From Dirofilaria immitis (lineage: Eukaryota > Nematoda > Chromadorea > Rhabditida > Onchocercidae), in the NCBI GenBank assembly GCA_024305405.1, contig JAKNDB010000104.1, positions 496,001 through 560,000 of the forward strand: a DNA stretch of 64,000 nt. Reading direction: 5' to 3'. Made by a program: the position numbers and the translations under genes. This document shows positions 38,879-51,600 of the stretch, in pieces; within the stretch, counting starts at the first letter, position 1, and every line of letters begins with the position of its first letter. A model generated the notes under the pieces. That model was not told where the DNA came from. It was given only the letters and a program-made list of their open reading frames with translations, and ran no database searches.

Positions 38879-40566
38879 ATCCCTAGATCTATCTGTCAAC
38901 CAAATCTTTTCCATTAAAATCTTTGTTTTGCCGATTGGTAGGAAAACAAAAAGGAAAATAAATGACATGAGGAATAGACGAAAGATGGCTTTTTATTCAT
39001 TACATTTTAATCCTTTCCTTTCCAATCAATGCAAATCTGATCGGAGAAAAAAAAGATTTCATAATAGATCCGATTTTGACCTTTCTCATTCAACAAATGT
39101 AAACATTCGCAATTCTTTGATCTTTTTCAGTCAAATGATAATTAAACATATGAAATACATGCAATGCATACCTGAATAAATTTTGTTTATCCTGAACGAA
39201 TCCAGTAAGAAAAAAAATATTCTAATTTGTTATTGCCCCATGAAATTTGCATAATTTTTTAGTGAAGCGATTCATTCATTCATTCATTGTCTGGTTAGTT
39301 TGATGGATAAATGATCTGTCCAGCAGTAGACAGTGATGACAAAAGACGAAAATTGTCGCACGGAGACAACATACATTTATCGTTTCATGTTTTTTTCGCA
39401 TCGTCGTTATTAGCGTCATTGCCATTTATTGTTATATATATCGCTGATTCGAGATTTTTTTAGAAACTTTTATGATAAAATTTATGATTAAAATTTGAGG
39501 TCTTGAGGTCTTCTTGCAAAAATTCAATTAATAATCATTATCAGCGCTGTTATTCTGATTATTTTATGCGGTAACAAAGAAAATTTTCTACTCTTCTGAA
39601 ATATATATCATGTCACATTAACATATGCAAGAAGGCTTAACATTTGAAAAGATATCATCATTCTTTATTATATCAGACGAAAAAGATATCATTTTTTATT
39701 AGTTGATAAGCTGAAAGAAGATATGCCTCGTTTAGACATATTTATAACAAAATTAAGTATAAAAAGAACAAAGGTCAAACAGTAACTAATTTTCCTCGCT
39801 CAAGGACATCTTTTGAGAATTCGATGGCAAGTCATCGTTCCTTTTTATCCCTTTTCAACAAGACGACATTCTGTTTATTGCTCAGATAATTTATAGGTTG
39901 CATTTGATTTGTACTGTCATTTTAAATCATAATCTTAGCGATATTTCGCATTTTGAAATCGTAATATTGAAGAATCTTGTTTGCAATCCAATAATCGTTA
40001 AAATTTTGATGTAAAAAAATGAAAATTAGAAAATTTGATTCCCCGCAAAATACAAATCAATATACGACGATGATCTTATATGACTAAATTAGCGATGTTC
40101 GGAAATTAACATCCGAGAATTGATAAAATGACTAATTTCGCTAATATTTAAATGATAAAATTCATTTGCCGATAGCATCCATAAATTCAAAAAAGATAAA
40201 AATAGAATTTTAATAAAAAAAAGAAAAGATTGTCAAGAGAAAAAATTCATGAAAGATAAAAATTAATAATGCTATACGAAATGTTTAAGTTTTAAGTTTG
40301 CGTTTCTGGTCATTTGTTGACCAGCAAAAAAACTTTCTCGAAAGGTCAAAGAACAAAATCAAAGCTCATGACTTGTTGGAAAGTATGCTCTCGGATAAAT
40401 TAGAGCGAAAGCGATTCAGAGATAGTTTTCAGATCGTTTACGCTGATAATTTTGGAATTTCAAAATGGTGAAGAAGGCTGAAGACGGCTGTCATTTAGTG
40501 TTTGCACCCTGAAAGCGTCGACCCCGTCAAAATTCGTTTCGTCTTTAGTTAATTTTCACTTCGATC

Positions 40567-40610
40567 ACTCGCCCTCCTCCTCCACCTCCTCGTCATCCAC
40601 CTCCTCCTTC

Positions 40611-40645
<35 letters not shown>

Positions 40646-40664
40646 CTCCTCCTCTTCCTCCCGA
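40567..40664. repeat. Polypyrimidine (CTC/TCC)n tract
   Basis: Nearly 100 bases are almost purely C and T, built from CTC, TCC and TTC units with two short interruptions. On the minus strand it gives an Arg/Lys-rich spurious ORF. Such mirror-like tracts can form triplex (H-) DNA. Confidence 0.9.
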
Positions 40665-42659
40665 AGCTACTGCAATTGTTTCGAAAAATGTGGAATGGAT
40701 TTCGAGCAAACTCGAGAAGGAAAGAAAGAAGATAGACCTGTTGGACGGAAAGATGCATCAACGAGCAAAAGCCATATCCACCTCTACAATATTTCCCTTT
40801 GGTTCGGTCTTCCTTTTCCTTTCTTTTTTCTGCGGTTGAAAATACATCAGGTCAATCTCGACCTTTTGTTTATTGCACGAGAAAACTCCTACTACTACTG
40901 ATCGATGGGTCAATCTGTTCAACAATTTCGTCTATTCATTTTGTTTTATTTTTGAAAATTATTATTCAGAATTTTTCTCGCGCAAAGTAATGGGAGTTTT
41001 TTGTAGTTATATACTTCCGCTATATACTCATATATTTCCAATTACTTAGATTTTTTCCGGAAAAAATCCATTATAGAATCCAAAAGTTAAATTTATTAGG
41101 TCATTGAACATATAAGTATTATGGTTGACCTCCATCCGAAAAAAATATTTCGAGATTTTGGGATTTAGTATATCATGCTTTCTAAAATTGAAGATTCAAG
41201 AACGACTCATATATCTAGCAATGAATTTTTCTTTTTTAAATTTAAAGAACTTTTAAAAGCTTCCAAGGCCTGCAAGTTTTGTTTCCTATGTTGTTGTCTC
41301 AAATTTTAAGTTAACAGACAAAAATGACGGAATAATAGTGGAAAAATTTATAACACAACTGACACTATATCATTCTAATTTTTTAATTTTCAGAGCTGTA
41401 TTTGATAGTATTTAATTGATAATAGAAGATGACTTAATTAATAATTTATTTAATTACAAATCTATTAATATAAAGAGAAGATTGTAAATTTGATAATGAA
41501 AATAACAATTAATAATAAATTATTTTCAATTGATTTTTTATTTTCATCATTTTCATTCTTCTTCAGAAGCATTTTCAGATGAAATTCTTATTTCACTTTT
41601 AACCACCACTTAACCAATTCAACAAAACTGCAACAAGGCCTGAAGCTTAACTCCCTCAAGAATAATGCCATTTCATTTCAACAGCATTTGTAAAAGAATT
41701 TCCGAAAATATTGTCCCATAGCTAGCTAATATATATATATATATATGTACACATTTATACCCCGAGACTTATTGAATTAAGCTTCCATTGTATGAATGCA
41801 TCGTCGGTTTGACCAGTCTTTCTACCAGTCCTTAAATTGCTCTTCCTGTTAGTTTCATTCTTTCCTGAAGCTTCTTTTCTAATTTCCTCTTTCATCATTT
41901 CATGAAAATAAATTCTGTTCCTTTATTCTCTCTTAATTTCTATTCAATAATTTATTATTGTTTATCTATCTATTCCAGCATAATGATGAGCTATATAATA
42001 TTAATGATCATATTTATCGAGAACTTAATTAAATCAGCATTTAATTGTTTGCAAAATTTAATTTTCGGCAAACGCTTTCTAATTTGCATTTAAATGTATC
42101 GTTAAGAAAAAGCTGTAGATGAAAAATATTTTTTCTTGTATTACTAAAACATTCATTTATTTATTTATTTTCTTTTAAAATAAATCTTCCATCGTATTAT
42201 AATAGTAGCAAGGGATTGAACAGATTCAGAATCCTTTACTGAATCTATATACACTTGAGAAGTTATTTTCTTATCAAAAATTTTGTATTCTTTTTATTCA
42301 TTATCAGTTACTTGTCTTGAAAATTTTATTTATTATTTACTTGTTCTATATATATTTTACAACTATTTATTACTGCTCTCATGAGCTAATATTAATGGCG
42401 ATACTTATAAGTGAATCCTTAAATTATGAATTTCTCAAATGTTATGTCTTTTATAATTTAAGCCAAATATGAACTACTTGACTTTCACCAACAATTTCGT
42501 AATCATTTTGCTAAAATTCAAAATACATTCAAATTATATGATGATAAATTTAAGTGCTTTATTCTAATTTTCAATTTTATTATGCACGTTTGAAAATTAT
42601 TTACTTTCATTTTTTTCTTTCTCATCTATATATTTATTTAAAGTTTCAGTATCTTAGCG

Positions 42660-45600
42660 ATGCCGTATGAACGGCCAGATAGTTTATCCGTGAGGTTTTC
42701 ATCTTCACGTAAAGCCAACTTAAGTAGAATTCGCAATGAACGAAAGCAAGCGGAAGAAATTCCACTTCCACCAGCACTGCATCGTTTTTGATCACACCAA
42801 CAACGCGATCACCTTCCAGTCCTCAGGTTTATTTATATATTTTTAAATCTTAGCTATATATTTTTCTTGTAAATAGCTATTTAATATATGAGGAAAGGAC
42901 TCATTTTATTAGATTATTAAGTAATTTCAATATTTTAATAAATTAAGCTTTAGTTATGTCTTATTCCTTTGAACTTTAACCTAACCTGAATTAATTACTG
43001 AATTCTATTTCAGTATTATTCTAATAAGCATGTATACAAATGATTTTTGCATCAGTATGAGATGGATATACATATTAATAAGTTTGCATTGTTTGTTGGT
43101 ATAAGGTAAACAAAAGAATGGCTCTTATCGGAGGGATTCTCGATGATTATCGTTAGGATAGTTTATTCATTTGTAATGTTTGAAATCTACGCTGATATGT
43201 TAGCATATCATATCACATTACGTTTAGAGGCTGCTACTAACTGCAAGATTATAATAATATTAAGCAAATATGCATATTTACAGTATCAAATAACAATGGG
43301 AAAAAAAGTTTATTTAATATATTATTTTTAATTTTCAATGTTAGAAAAAAGAAATTGATTAAATATGAATGCATTATAAATTTTTAGTAAATATTTAAAT
43401 AAACGCATTGAAAAATCTTAAATTAATAAAACAAAAAACATTGTGCTTGCAAAATTTTTCAAATTTTGTTTGAATTTGATAGAAATAAAGAAAAAAATCT
43501 CAAATATTATAACACTGTTTATCTTGACCCTATAAATCATTTATTTATCTTGTTGTGGTTTCTCAGAATCATATATCATCGTAACTTCGTTTCTTTCCCG
43601 TATGATTTCTTTATAGTCATTCCGAAGCAGTTTGCCATTTCACACGATTATAATTCATTTTTTTTCCTTTGAAGATAAAATTTTCTCATTGTTTGATATC
43701 CCTTGGATCTAGCGATTTATTATTGAAAACTCCGGCAACTCTTTTTGTCAGGCCTATATTTTTTCCGATTTTTCTTGATGATATTTTCCACTTCAGGAAT
43801 CATATCAGTATTCAAAAATGCACGAAATTTTTTCCACGAATGTGATGATTCATTCATTCATAAAAATTCCTGAGATTTCCCAATCTTTTCGATGTAACGA
43901 TATATGGAACTACCGGGCATTCCGAGAGTTTTAGATAGCATAAAAGATTCACCATAAGCCCTAATTATTTCTGAAATAAACGAATAGTTCTGAGTGAAAG
44001 ATGACCATCCATTCATCCATCCATCTATCTATCCATCCATTCATTCATCCATCCATCCGTTTAGTGTGAATTGATTAGTACTGCTGCTACTGATTAGTTT
44101 ATCTGATGCTTATCTGAAAATGCTCTCCAATACATCAGATGACCAATGACCAATTGATGCTGTCACCTTTATGATTGTAGTGATAAATGAGAATGCTACT
44201 TTTGATACCCACATTATTTTCATTACTCGTCAATGCAGCTGTCGCATATCTGTCAGTCGGTTCATTAGGTCGCAAAGAAATGAAACTTTCCTTTGCTAAT
44301 GAACAAAAAAAAAGGAAAGTAAACAAAGTTTGCAAAATCAATCAAATTCTTTTGTGCATTTTATCAGTTTACTTCATTTTGTTTAATTTCCCATCTTACC
44401 CTTTTATATGTTAAATAATCAAAATGATAATTTTAAAATTTTCTAACAAAATCAAATTATGAAATTCGAGAATTTATTGAATGAAATGAAGAAAAAAGCG
44501 AAAATATAATAAAGTTTCTGGCATTAAATATATAAGAATACTTTTCAGCTATATCATTTCTCGATTTAATCAATTCTCGAATCATATTTCTTAATGAATT
44601 TGAAGATTTTATAAATAATAGTGCTATAATTTATTTCAGCTAAAAACGGTACTTCGATTAGCAGATGAAGATTTGGAAAATGTAACTGTACATGGAAATA
44701 GTTTCGTCTTTCGATGTAATCAATCGGGCATTTCCAAATTATTTAGCAAATATACATTCGATCAAATTTTTGCATCAGATGCTACCATTGTTTGTCATTA
44801 AATTAATTAATTACCTAAACTTCAATTTTAATTCAATATTTATCCTCTATGTACAATCATTGATATTTTGATAAGAATGGTAAAGATATCACAATACGAA
44901 AAGAAAAAAGTCACTTTTATGTTGTAACATTTGCTTTGGCTCAAATAAATTTCTATTTTAATTCATGCATACGTAAAAACTTTCAGAAATATGACAATTA
45001 CCCATTAAGATTAATAGTTTATGATGGAATTTTGTGAAATCATGATGAGAAATGCAAATGATAGCGAATAATAAAATCATGAAACTATGGTCCTTCAATG
45101 ATTATGATGATAACATAAAATCATGAATCAATTATGCAAAAAATGATAATGGTAATAGTAATAAAAATCATAATAAAATTATGATAAAAATAAAAATTAT
45201 TACTTTTTAGCAACAAATCTGCTCAGTTTGCTTACCGGATCTATTGCAAACATGTTTCAGTGGTTCTGATGCTTGCTTTATTTATTTTGGTGCTGTAACA
45301 AAAGGTATAATTTTCCTTGTAATTTTAGCTAATTAATTAGCTATTTGACCTTTCTTGAAAAATGAATGATGAAATCATGAAAGATAAATTTCAAATGAGT
45401 AACTATGAATTATTGCAAATCGAATTATTCGCTATATTTCATCGCATCATACATTATCGTTATTGTCAATCGCAAATTATCACGATATTTTTATTGATAT
45501 CTATAATGAGAATAATCAGTAATCAGAAATCCGAAATAATATAGATCGTAGGTATATACAGATGAGATATGCTTGATAGTGCTGAATATGAGACATACGC

Positions 45601-48600
45601 AACCTATTTTACGATTATAACTGATGTCGCGGCTGCCTTCATTAAATTTTCTTATTTTGATCACTTGACTTTTGAAAAATCTAAATTTATGAGGGATTAT
45701 TAAAGTTACTGATAAATTAAATTTATGAAATATTTCAAGAACGAATTTGAAATTTTGCGATAGTATGCTTATTACAAAGTTTCAATTGAAGCTTTCAATA
45801 AATTAATCGAATAAGATATCGTCAATAAAATGAAGAAAGCTTTGGAAAAGACTTATTTTCGTTTGGTTTTTTTTAATTTTAAAATCTTTTTGTGAAATCT
45901 CTTCTAATTTTTATTGTTTGAAAAAAAAAAGAATATATCTTAAATTCATTTATTTTAGCTAAAAATGAATTGCTTTATTCGCTGTACAGTCGACAAAATT
46001 TCACAACAATACCGTCTGCCAGTACAACTTCAGATTTAGCTGGTCCATCATCTGGAATACCATATCCGGGTATTTTCCCATCTGCTTTATTGCTCACATT
46101 CCAATTGATTTCCGAATTGCGCCAACGTCGACCGGATTTCCACCATTCTGTCCGTATTTCGGCACTTTACTATTCGCAGCGTCGTAATCTACTCATCGAT
46201 CTTCTTGCTTCATTTATTCTACCTGGTTAGTTCATCATGTGCTTTCTATGATTACGTGAGTTTTTAATTAGAAAAAGGAATCAATTATCATCCATCAAAT
46301 CTTCTTTTACCTTTTCAATCATTTTTCATTTATTTTTTATAATCAATAACGATTTTAATCTGTTATTTTTCTTTTAAATATACACATACATATATATGAA
46401 ATTTCGTTAGTATTATGATAGTTGATTAAAAAAACTATAGTTGAAAATTAATAGTATGTGCCAAGAATGCATTTTTCTTTTCTTATCAGTTAGTCTATTA
46501 AAAATTGGTAAAAAAGGTCCCTCTCTCTCCCGTAAAACGAATATTTATTAAGAAATTTTGATATATTCAAATTTATGACATTGTTCAAATCCAATAATCT
46601 AAAAAATTCAAAGTGAGACTAATAGGGAAAATTTAATTTTAATGAATTCGGAAGAAATTCCGGAGATTTCATTTCAACAGTCACTCATTTCACTTTACTG
46701 ATCATTTATCATTTTCCCTAATTCATTCCAATATCTGATCGATTAGATCTGAAATTTCTATTTTTAGTTACCACACAATATGTTACCATTCGAGAAGATT
46801 CTGTTTTGGGAATTAAAATTGAGAATCATAGCGAATTGAGAGTGGATTCAGTGGAACAAGCAATGTTGATGATTGATGATATTGTTCAGGCTAGATTGAC
46901 AGGTAATTCCTAAAAACCTGTCCAATTTGAGCTAAAAAAATTTTTTCGAACGTGATGAACTGGTAAAAAGTTAAATTTACTTTTATGTAATTTATATACT
47001 TTGAAGATATGCCGTAGCAAAATCTCGAGATTTCATTTCCGAAAAAAATATGAATACGATATTTATTCGTTATGACATGGAACTAAAGTGCTATTGATAT
47101 CCATACTGTAAATCTGGGCATTCACAAATAATACTATAAGCATTGCTTGCATTTATGAATTTTATGATTTTTTTTATTCAAAAATTTATGCCGCCGTATA
47201 GTCATAAAATTTCTTAAACTCAACAAGTTAAAGAAATAGAAGAAGTTTAAGTTCCCATCAAGATAGCATAAAAACTTTAATGCTCCAGATTCCGATGTAA
47301 ACAGAAGATTTTATACCGTACCTAAATTATAAATAATTGACTCAGTGATGCAGCCGTAAAATATCTATATAATTCCTTGAAATCTATAAATATATATAAC
47401 TCTTTGAAATAGTCATAAAGTTTTTATAGTCTGATGTTTGAAGTTTTATTTCTTTCCTTTAGTCTCCGAAATACTATTCTGAATATATCAAAAAAAACAA
47501 ACAAACAAACAAAGAAACATTTCCTCTCTTTCCTATATTTTTTATATTCTAAAAAAATTAAAAAGACTATCAAACATACATATCATTTATTAACTTTAAT
47601 ATAATAATAATATTTTTATTAATTTTAGAAGATGAAAATGAACAACGATGTGGACATCTTTTCTTCTACATCAATTTGTACAGGCCAGTTTTTTTCTTCT
47701 TTTATAAATATTAAATTTATGCATATATGCAAATATCTATTCAAATATAGTTTTCATCTTAAAGATGAAAACTATATTTGAAAAAGAAAGAGAATGCTTT
47801 TGGTACAATAATTTTTTCATATTTATTGTAATTCTAATGCTTATTGTAATTAATCTAACGCTTTCATTAAATTTTCTGAATTGAGTTTTCTCATTCATTA
47901 GGATAAATAGTTTTTATTAACAATGCCATATCTTGCATTTTACTATTGGATGGATTCTTAATGCAACAAAATATCCACCTATTATTTTATTCTTTTTTTT
48001 TTTCAACAAACTACTTTGGCACAATTATTGATTGGTCTTTATAAATGAAATATTTTGGCTTTTTAAAGTTTTGAATTTTAAAAATCAAAATCAATTTTGG
48101 CTTCATTGGACTGAATTTTGAAAAGTGAAATTTTAGAGTTCCAATTTTAAAATTGAAGATTTGTTTGAAATGATATTTCGATTTCTTCATATTGAATTTA
48201 AAAACTGCATTTTTTCAAAAAAATTTCTTACCTTTCAAATTCAATAAATATATATTCTTTTCGGTATTTTGATCTGAGAGAAGTGAAAAAATGTTTTGTT
48301 AATGTTTGTTTCCGAATTTTAAAAGTTCCAAAGTTTGGATATGTTGCATAATATAAGGAATTTTTAAATGAATGTTTTACTAAACTTTTCTTTCCTATCT
48401 CGCATTGTTAGAATTGCTTTTTCAATATTTTTTACAGACACCAATCAGGTCTAATATCATATCATCTCTGTGTCATGGACATATGATAAATCTTTTCCGC
48501 TTCTACTTAAATATAATTTGCAAAACTTTAATTTAATAACAACTGTTCACACAAGCTGGTTTCTTTCATACTTTAAACTGTTGACAAATGTTTGGATAAT

Positions 48601-51600
48601 AATTCATTGATATACATCCGATCAAATTACAACATTCATTTAATGAAAGTGCTGCATGATAGGAAATCTCTATGTCAATATGGAAGGATAATTGCAATTT
48701 ACACTTATGCTAACTTTGCTATTTTCATTTTCAAATATTATTAGTCCGGCAAAAATATTAAAATGTTTCATATGTAATATAAAGTTAAAAGCAGAATGAC
48801 CAAGTATATGATAAATGATACAGAAGATTGTGATAATATTTGGAAAAAAGAAATCGAACTATCATATCTTTCATCAATCGCAATAGCAAATTGATAATTC
48901 GATAATTCACCTATTCCAAAAATGTTTTATCGCTTTTTTCTCCATCGAAACGATCATTTTAGGTACAAAAAAATACATCGGAATTAATCGGTGGCCGATC
49001 ACGATTATGTCTGGTAGATTTAGGCCTCGGTGAGCGAACATCAAAGGTGATGTACAAGCAATGACAATGCCTGTTATCACCAATCTATTAGTTGCATTAT
49101 TTCAAGGACAGCGATATCTTCCAAGCAGGTTCCCTTATCTTCAGAATTTATAATAAAATGCATTGATATCATCAATTTTCATATTTTTGTCATTTGAAGC
49201 AATTATTCGCAACATTTCTTTAAAAAAAAATCAAATTTCTCCAAAGTTTTTTCTTTTTCTTTATTTTTAATTTATTTTTGCAGACAAAGTCCTTTGTGTA
49301 TGTTATTGAAAGAATCGTTGGGTAGTGTACAAGTGAAAGCATCGCTACTCTTCGCTTCACTCTCCGATCGAATTTCAGAATCAGAAAATATCTTACAAAT
49401 GATGTCTAAAATACAACGTGCTGCTAAACCACGAAAAACACATCGTGTAAGTAATGTAATCTTCGTCATCAACTTTCTTAAACTCAAAATTTATTTTTTT
49501 TTTAAATATGAAACGATGGTTTCTGTAAACAAAAGATATTCAAAAAAATCACATTATATTTTTAGGGATAAACTATCTCATAAATATTTCTGAAACGTTA
49601 AATCAAATAAATTGGCTTCATAGGCCATTTTCGAAATTCCATTATTTTGAATCCAAGTATTTAAAAAATTGGCCAATCAAATTTTTGTCTTATAAGAAAT
49701 TATGCAATTTGTTTGTTAACACACAGAGTGAATCCATAGATTTTGAATGATATGTTAATTTAAGAACATTCTAGGAAAAGAACAATACTGTTTATGCGAC
49801 GTTAATCACATGAAAAGAATCTATAAATATTCGATGACATTTCAATAATTTAATGTTATATTCTGATAAATGAAGCGTTAAAATCTTCTTTACTATTTCA
49901 GTGATATTTCTTATGGAGGATCATAAATTCAGATTCATTTTCTAGAGTGATAAATTCTATGTATTCTGCAAATTATTTATTATCACGCTTATATCAAAAA
50001 TTTTATCATAATTTAATAAATGCAAAACTTTTCAAATTTGCATCAGTTATGCTGGATACGCTTTTACATCAATTCAAGAATGCTTGAGAATAAATCTTTA
50101 TGATAACTATCAGTTATCTAAATTTTGTCTTTATGTCTTTGAAATAAAAATTTTTTGCCTTGCAAAATTTTAAAACTAAAAGATTTAGTAAAGTGCAATT
50201 CGTATAATTTTTTTTTTTGAAGAATTCCTAAATTCAAGTAAGTGAAATAAATACTAAACAATCATCCATCAAAACTATTGGCACTATCGACAAAACAACA
50301 TAAGAAAAAAAAATTTATTACTGCAAATAGGTGCCTAAGCTTGTTTTTTGACTATCGCTTTCTTTTTTTTTTCATTTCTGACATTGAACATTATATAAAT
50401 GATTTAACTAACTCTTGGCATACAAAAATCTATTAGCAAATGAGTTATTTTCAGGCTGGAAGTGATTCATCATCATCCGGTTCTACTCATCGACGACTAG
50501 CTGCAAATAGTGAAGGTAATTCAAGTTCAGAGCAATCATGCGCTGAAACAGTCATTTTTCTTGGACCTTCTGTCAGGTTGTTACTTTTGAATTTTTAATT
50601 TTTCATTTTATTGAATCTTCAATTTTCGAAAGATTAATTTTATTAGTACTTATGAAATAGTTGATCTCGAAGATTCAAGCATAGGCTTTTAAGACGCACA
50701 CCATGTGGCAAATTTTCTTTATCTCAGAATTATTGCTTCAAGCTGATTTGATGGAAGAAAGAAATTAAATTTGAAAAAAAATTTCTTATATATTTCTATT
50801 TTTAAATGAAGTTAGCCTAAACTAAACTAAAATTATAAACTTTTCTGTTTTTTAAAGATTGATTTACAAAATCAATAGTTGCTTAAAATTTTTAATCAGT
50901 TTCTATTTTACAGGATAGAACCAACAACTGAACAACAACAAGCGAAGCGAAGAACAAATGGAAGTACAATTGATTCAACGAAACGAAAAATGATCCTGGA
51001 TTGGATTAAAGATACTCAAGAAAGTGAGTATTCTCAACCTGTTAAGGTTAGTCATTACGTACATTCTATTTTCCAAGTAAAACTACTAACTGTTGCAAAA
51101 ATTTAATATCACAATAATTGAAGCCTCGTTTCTAGGTCAGTGTTTATGTGCAGTGTAATGAAGATGACATAGATATGGAAAGCTTACAACAGTACAGTTG
51201 TCGACGACAATTAGACGATATACTGGAGGATGATGAAGAAGCAAGTGGATATCATTCACCGCGGAGCCTACCCACCACTGAACAATTTCTAGAATCTTTC
51301 GAAAATATTGGCATTCAACCGCTGAGCATTCTTAGCCTAGATAAAATTTCTGCTTCAACATCTGGAAAAAGTGCATCCGAAAATGTTTGTACTACTTATT
51401 TATATCTTACCTGCCTAATTTTTTAATTGCTTATTATTTTTGAAGTTGTTAAATCATGAAAATGTTAAGTCATCTTCGAGAACTAATATAAAGAATGTAA
51501 ATATCAACAATTATTTAAAATTTGATGATTAGAAACCATTTTAAAATTATGTGACGTTATTCATTATTCATTCACATATGCAACCTGTGCTTATCACGAA

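Larger units (their letters stand above)
29706..42659. other. 13-kb region without a recognisable gene
   Basis: Both strands were read without finding conserved coding exons. All ORFs here are under 130 codons and most are low-complexity. The region contains GA, AC, CTAT and CTC tracts, a diverged tandem duplication (38440-38790), a short duplication (36662-36757) and AT-rich filler. It probably includes the vab-8 promoter and perhaps upstream vab-8 exons: the first recognised vab-8 exon has an acceptor right before it and an open frame across the ATG. Confidence 0.5.

Noticed and set aside
38793..39179. 128-codon plus-strand ORF
   Set aside because: It begins in AT-rich DNA, crosses the CTAT microsatellite and shows no conserved motif or splice-supported neighbours.
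40549..40761. 70-codon Arg/Lys-rich minus-strand ORF
   Set aside because: It is a translation of the CTC polypyrimidine tract, not a basic protein.
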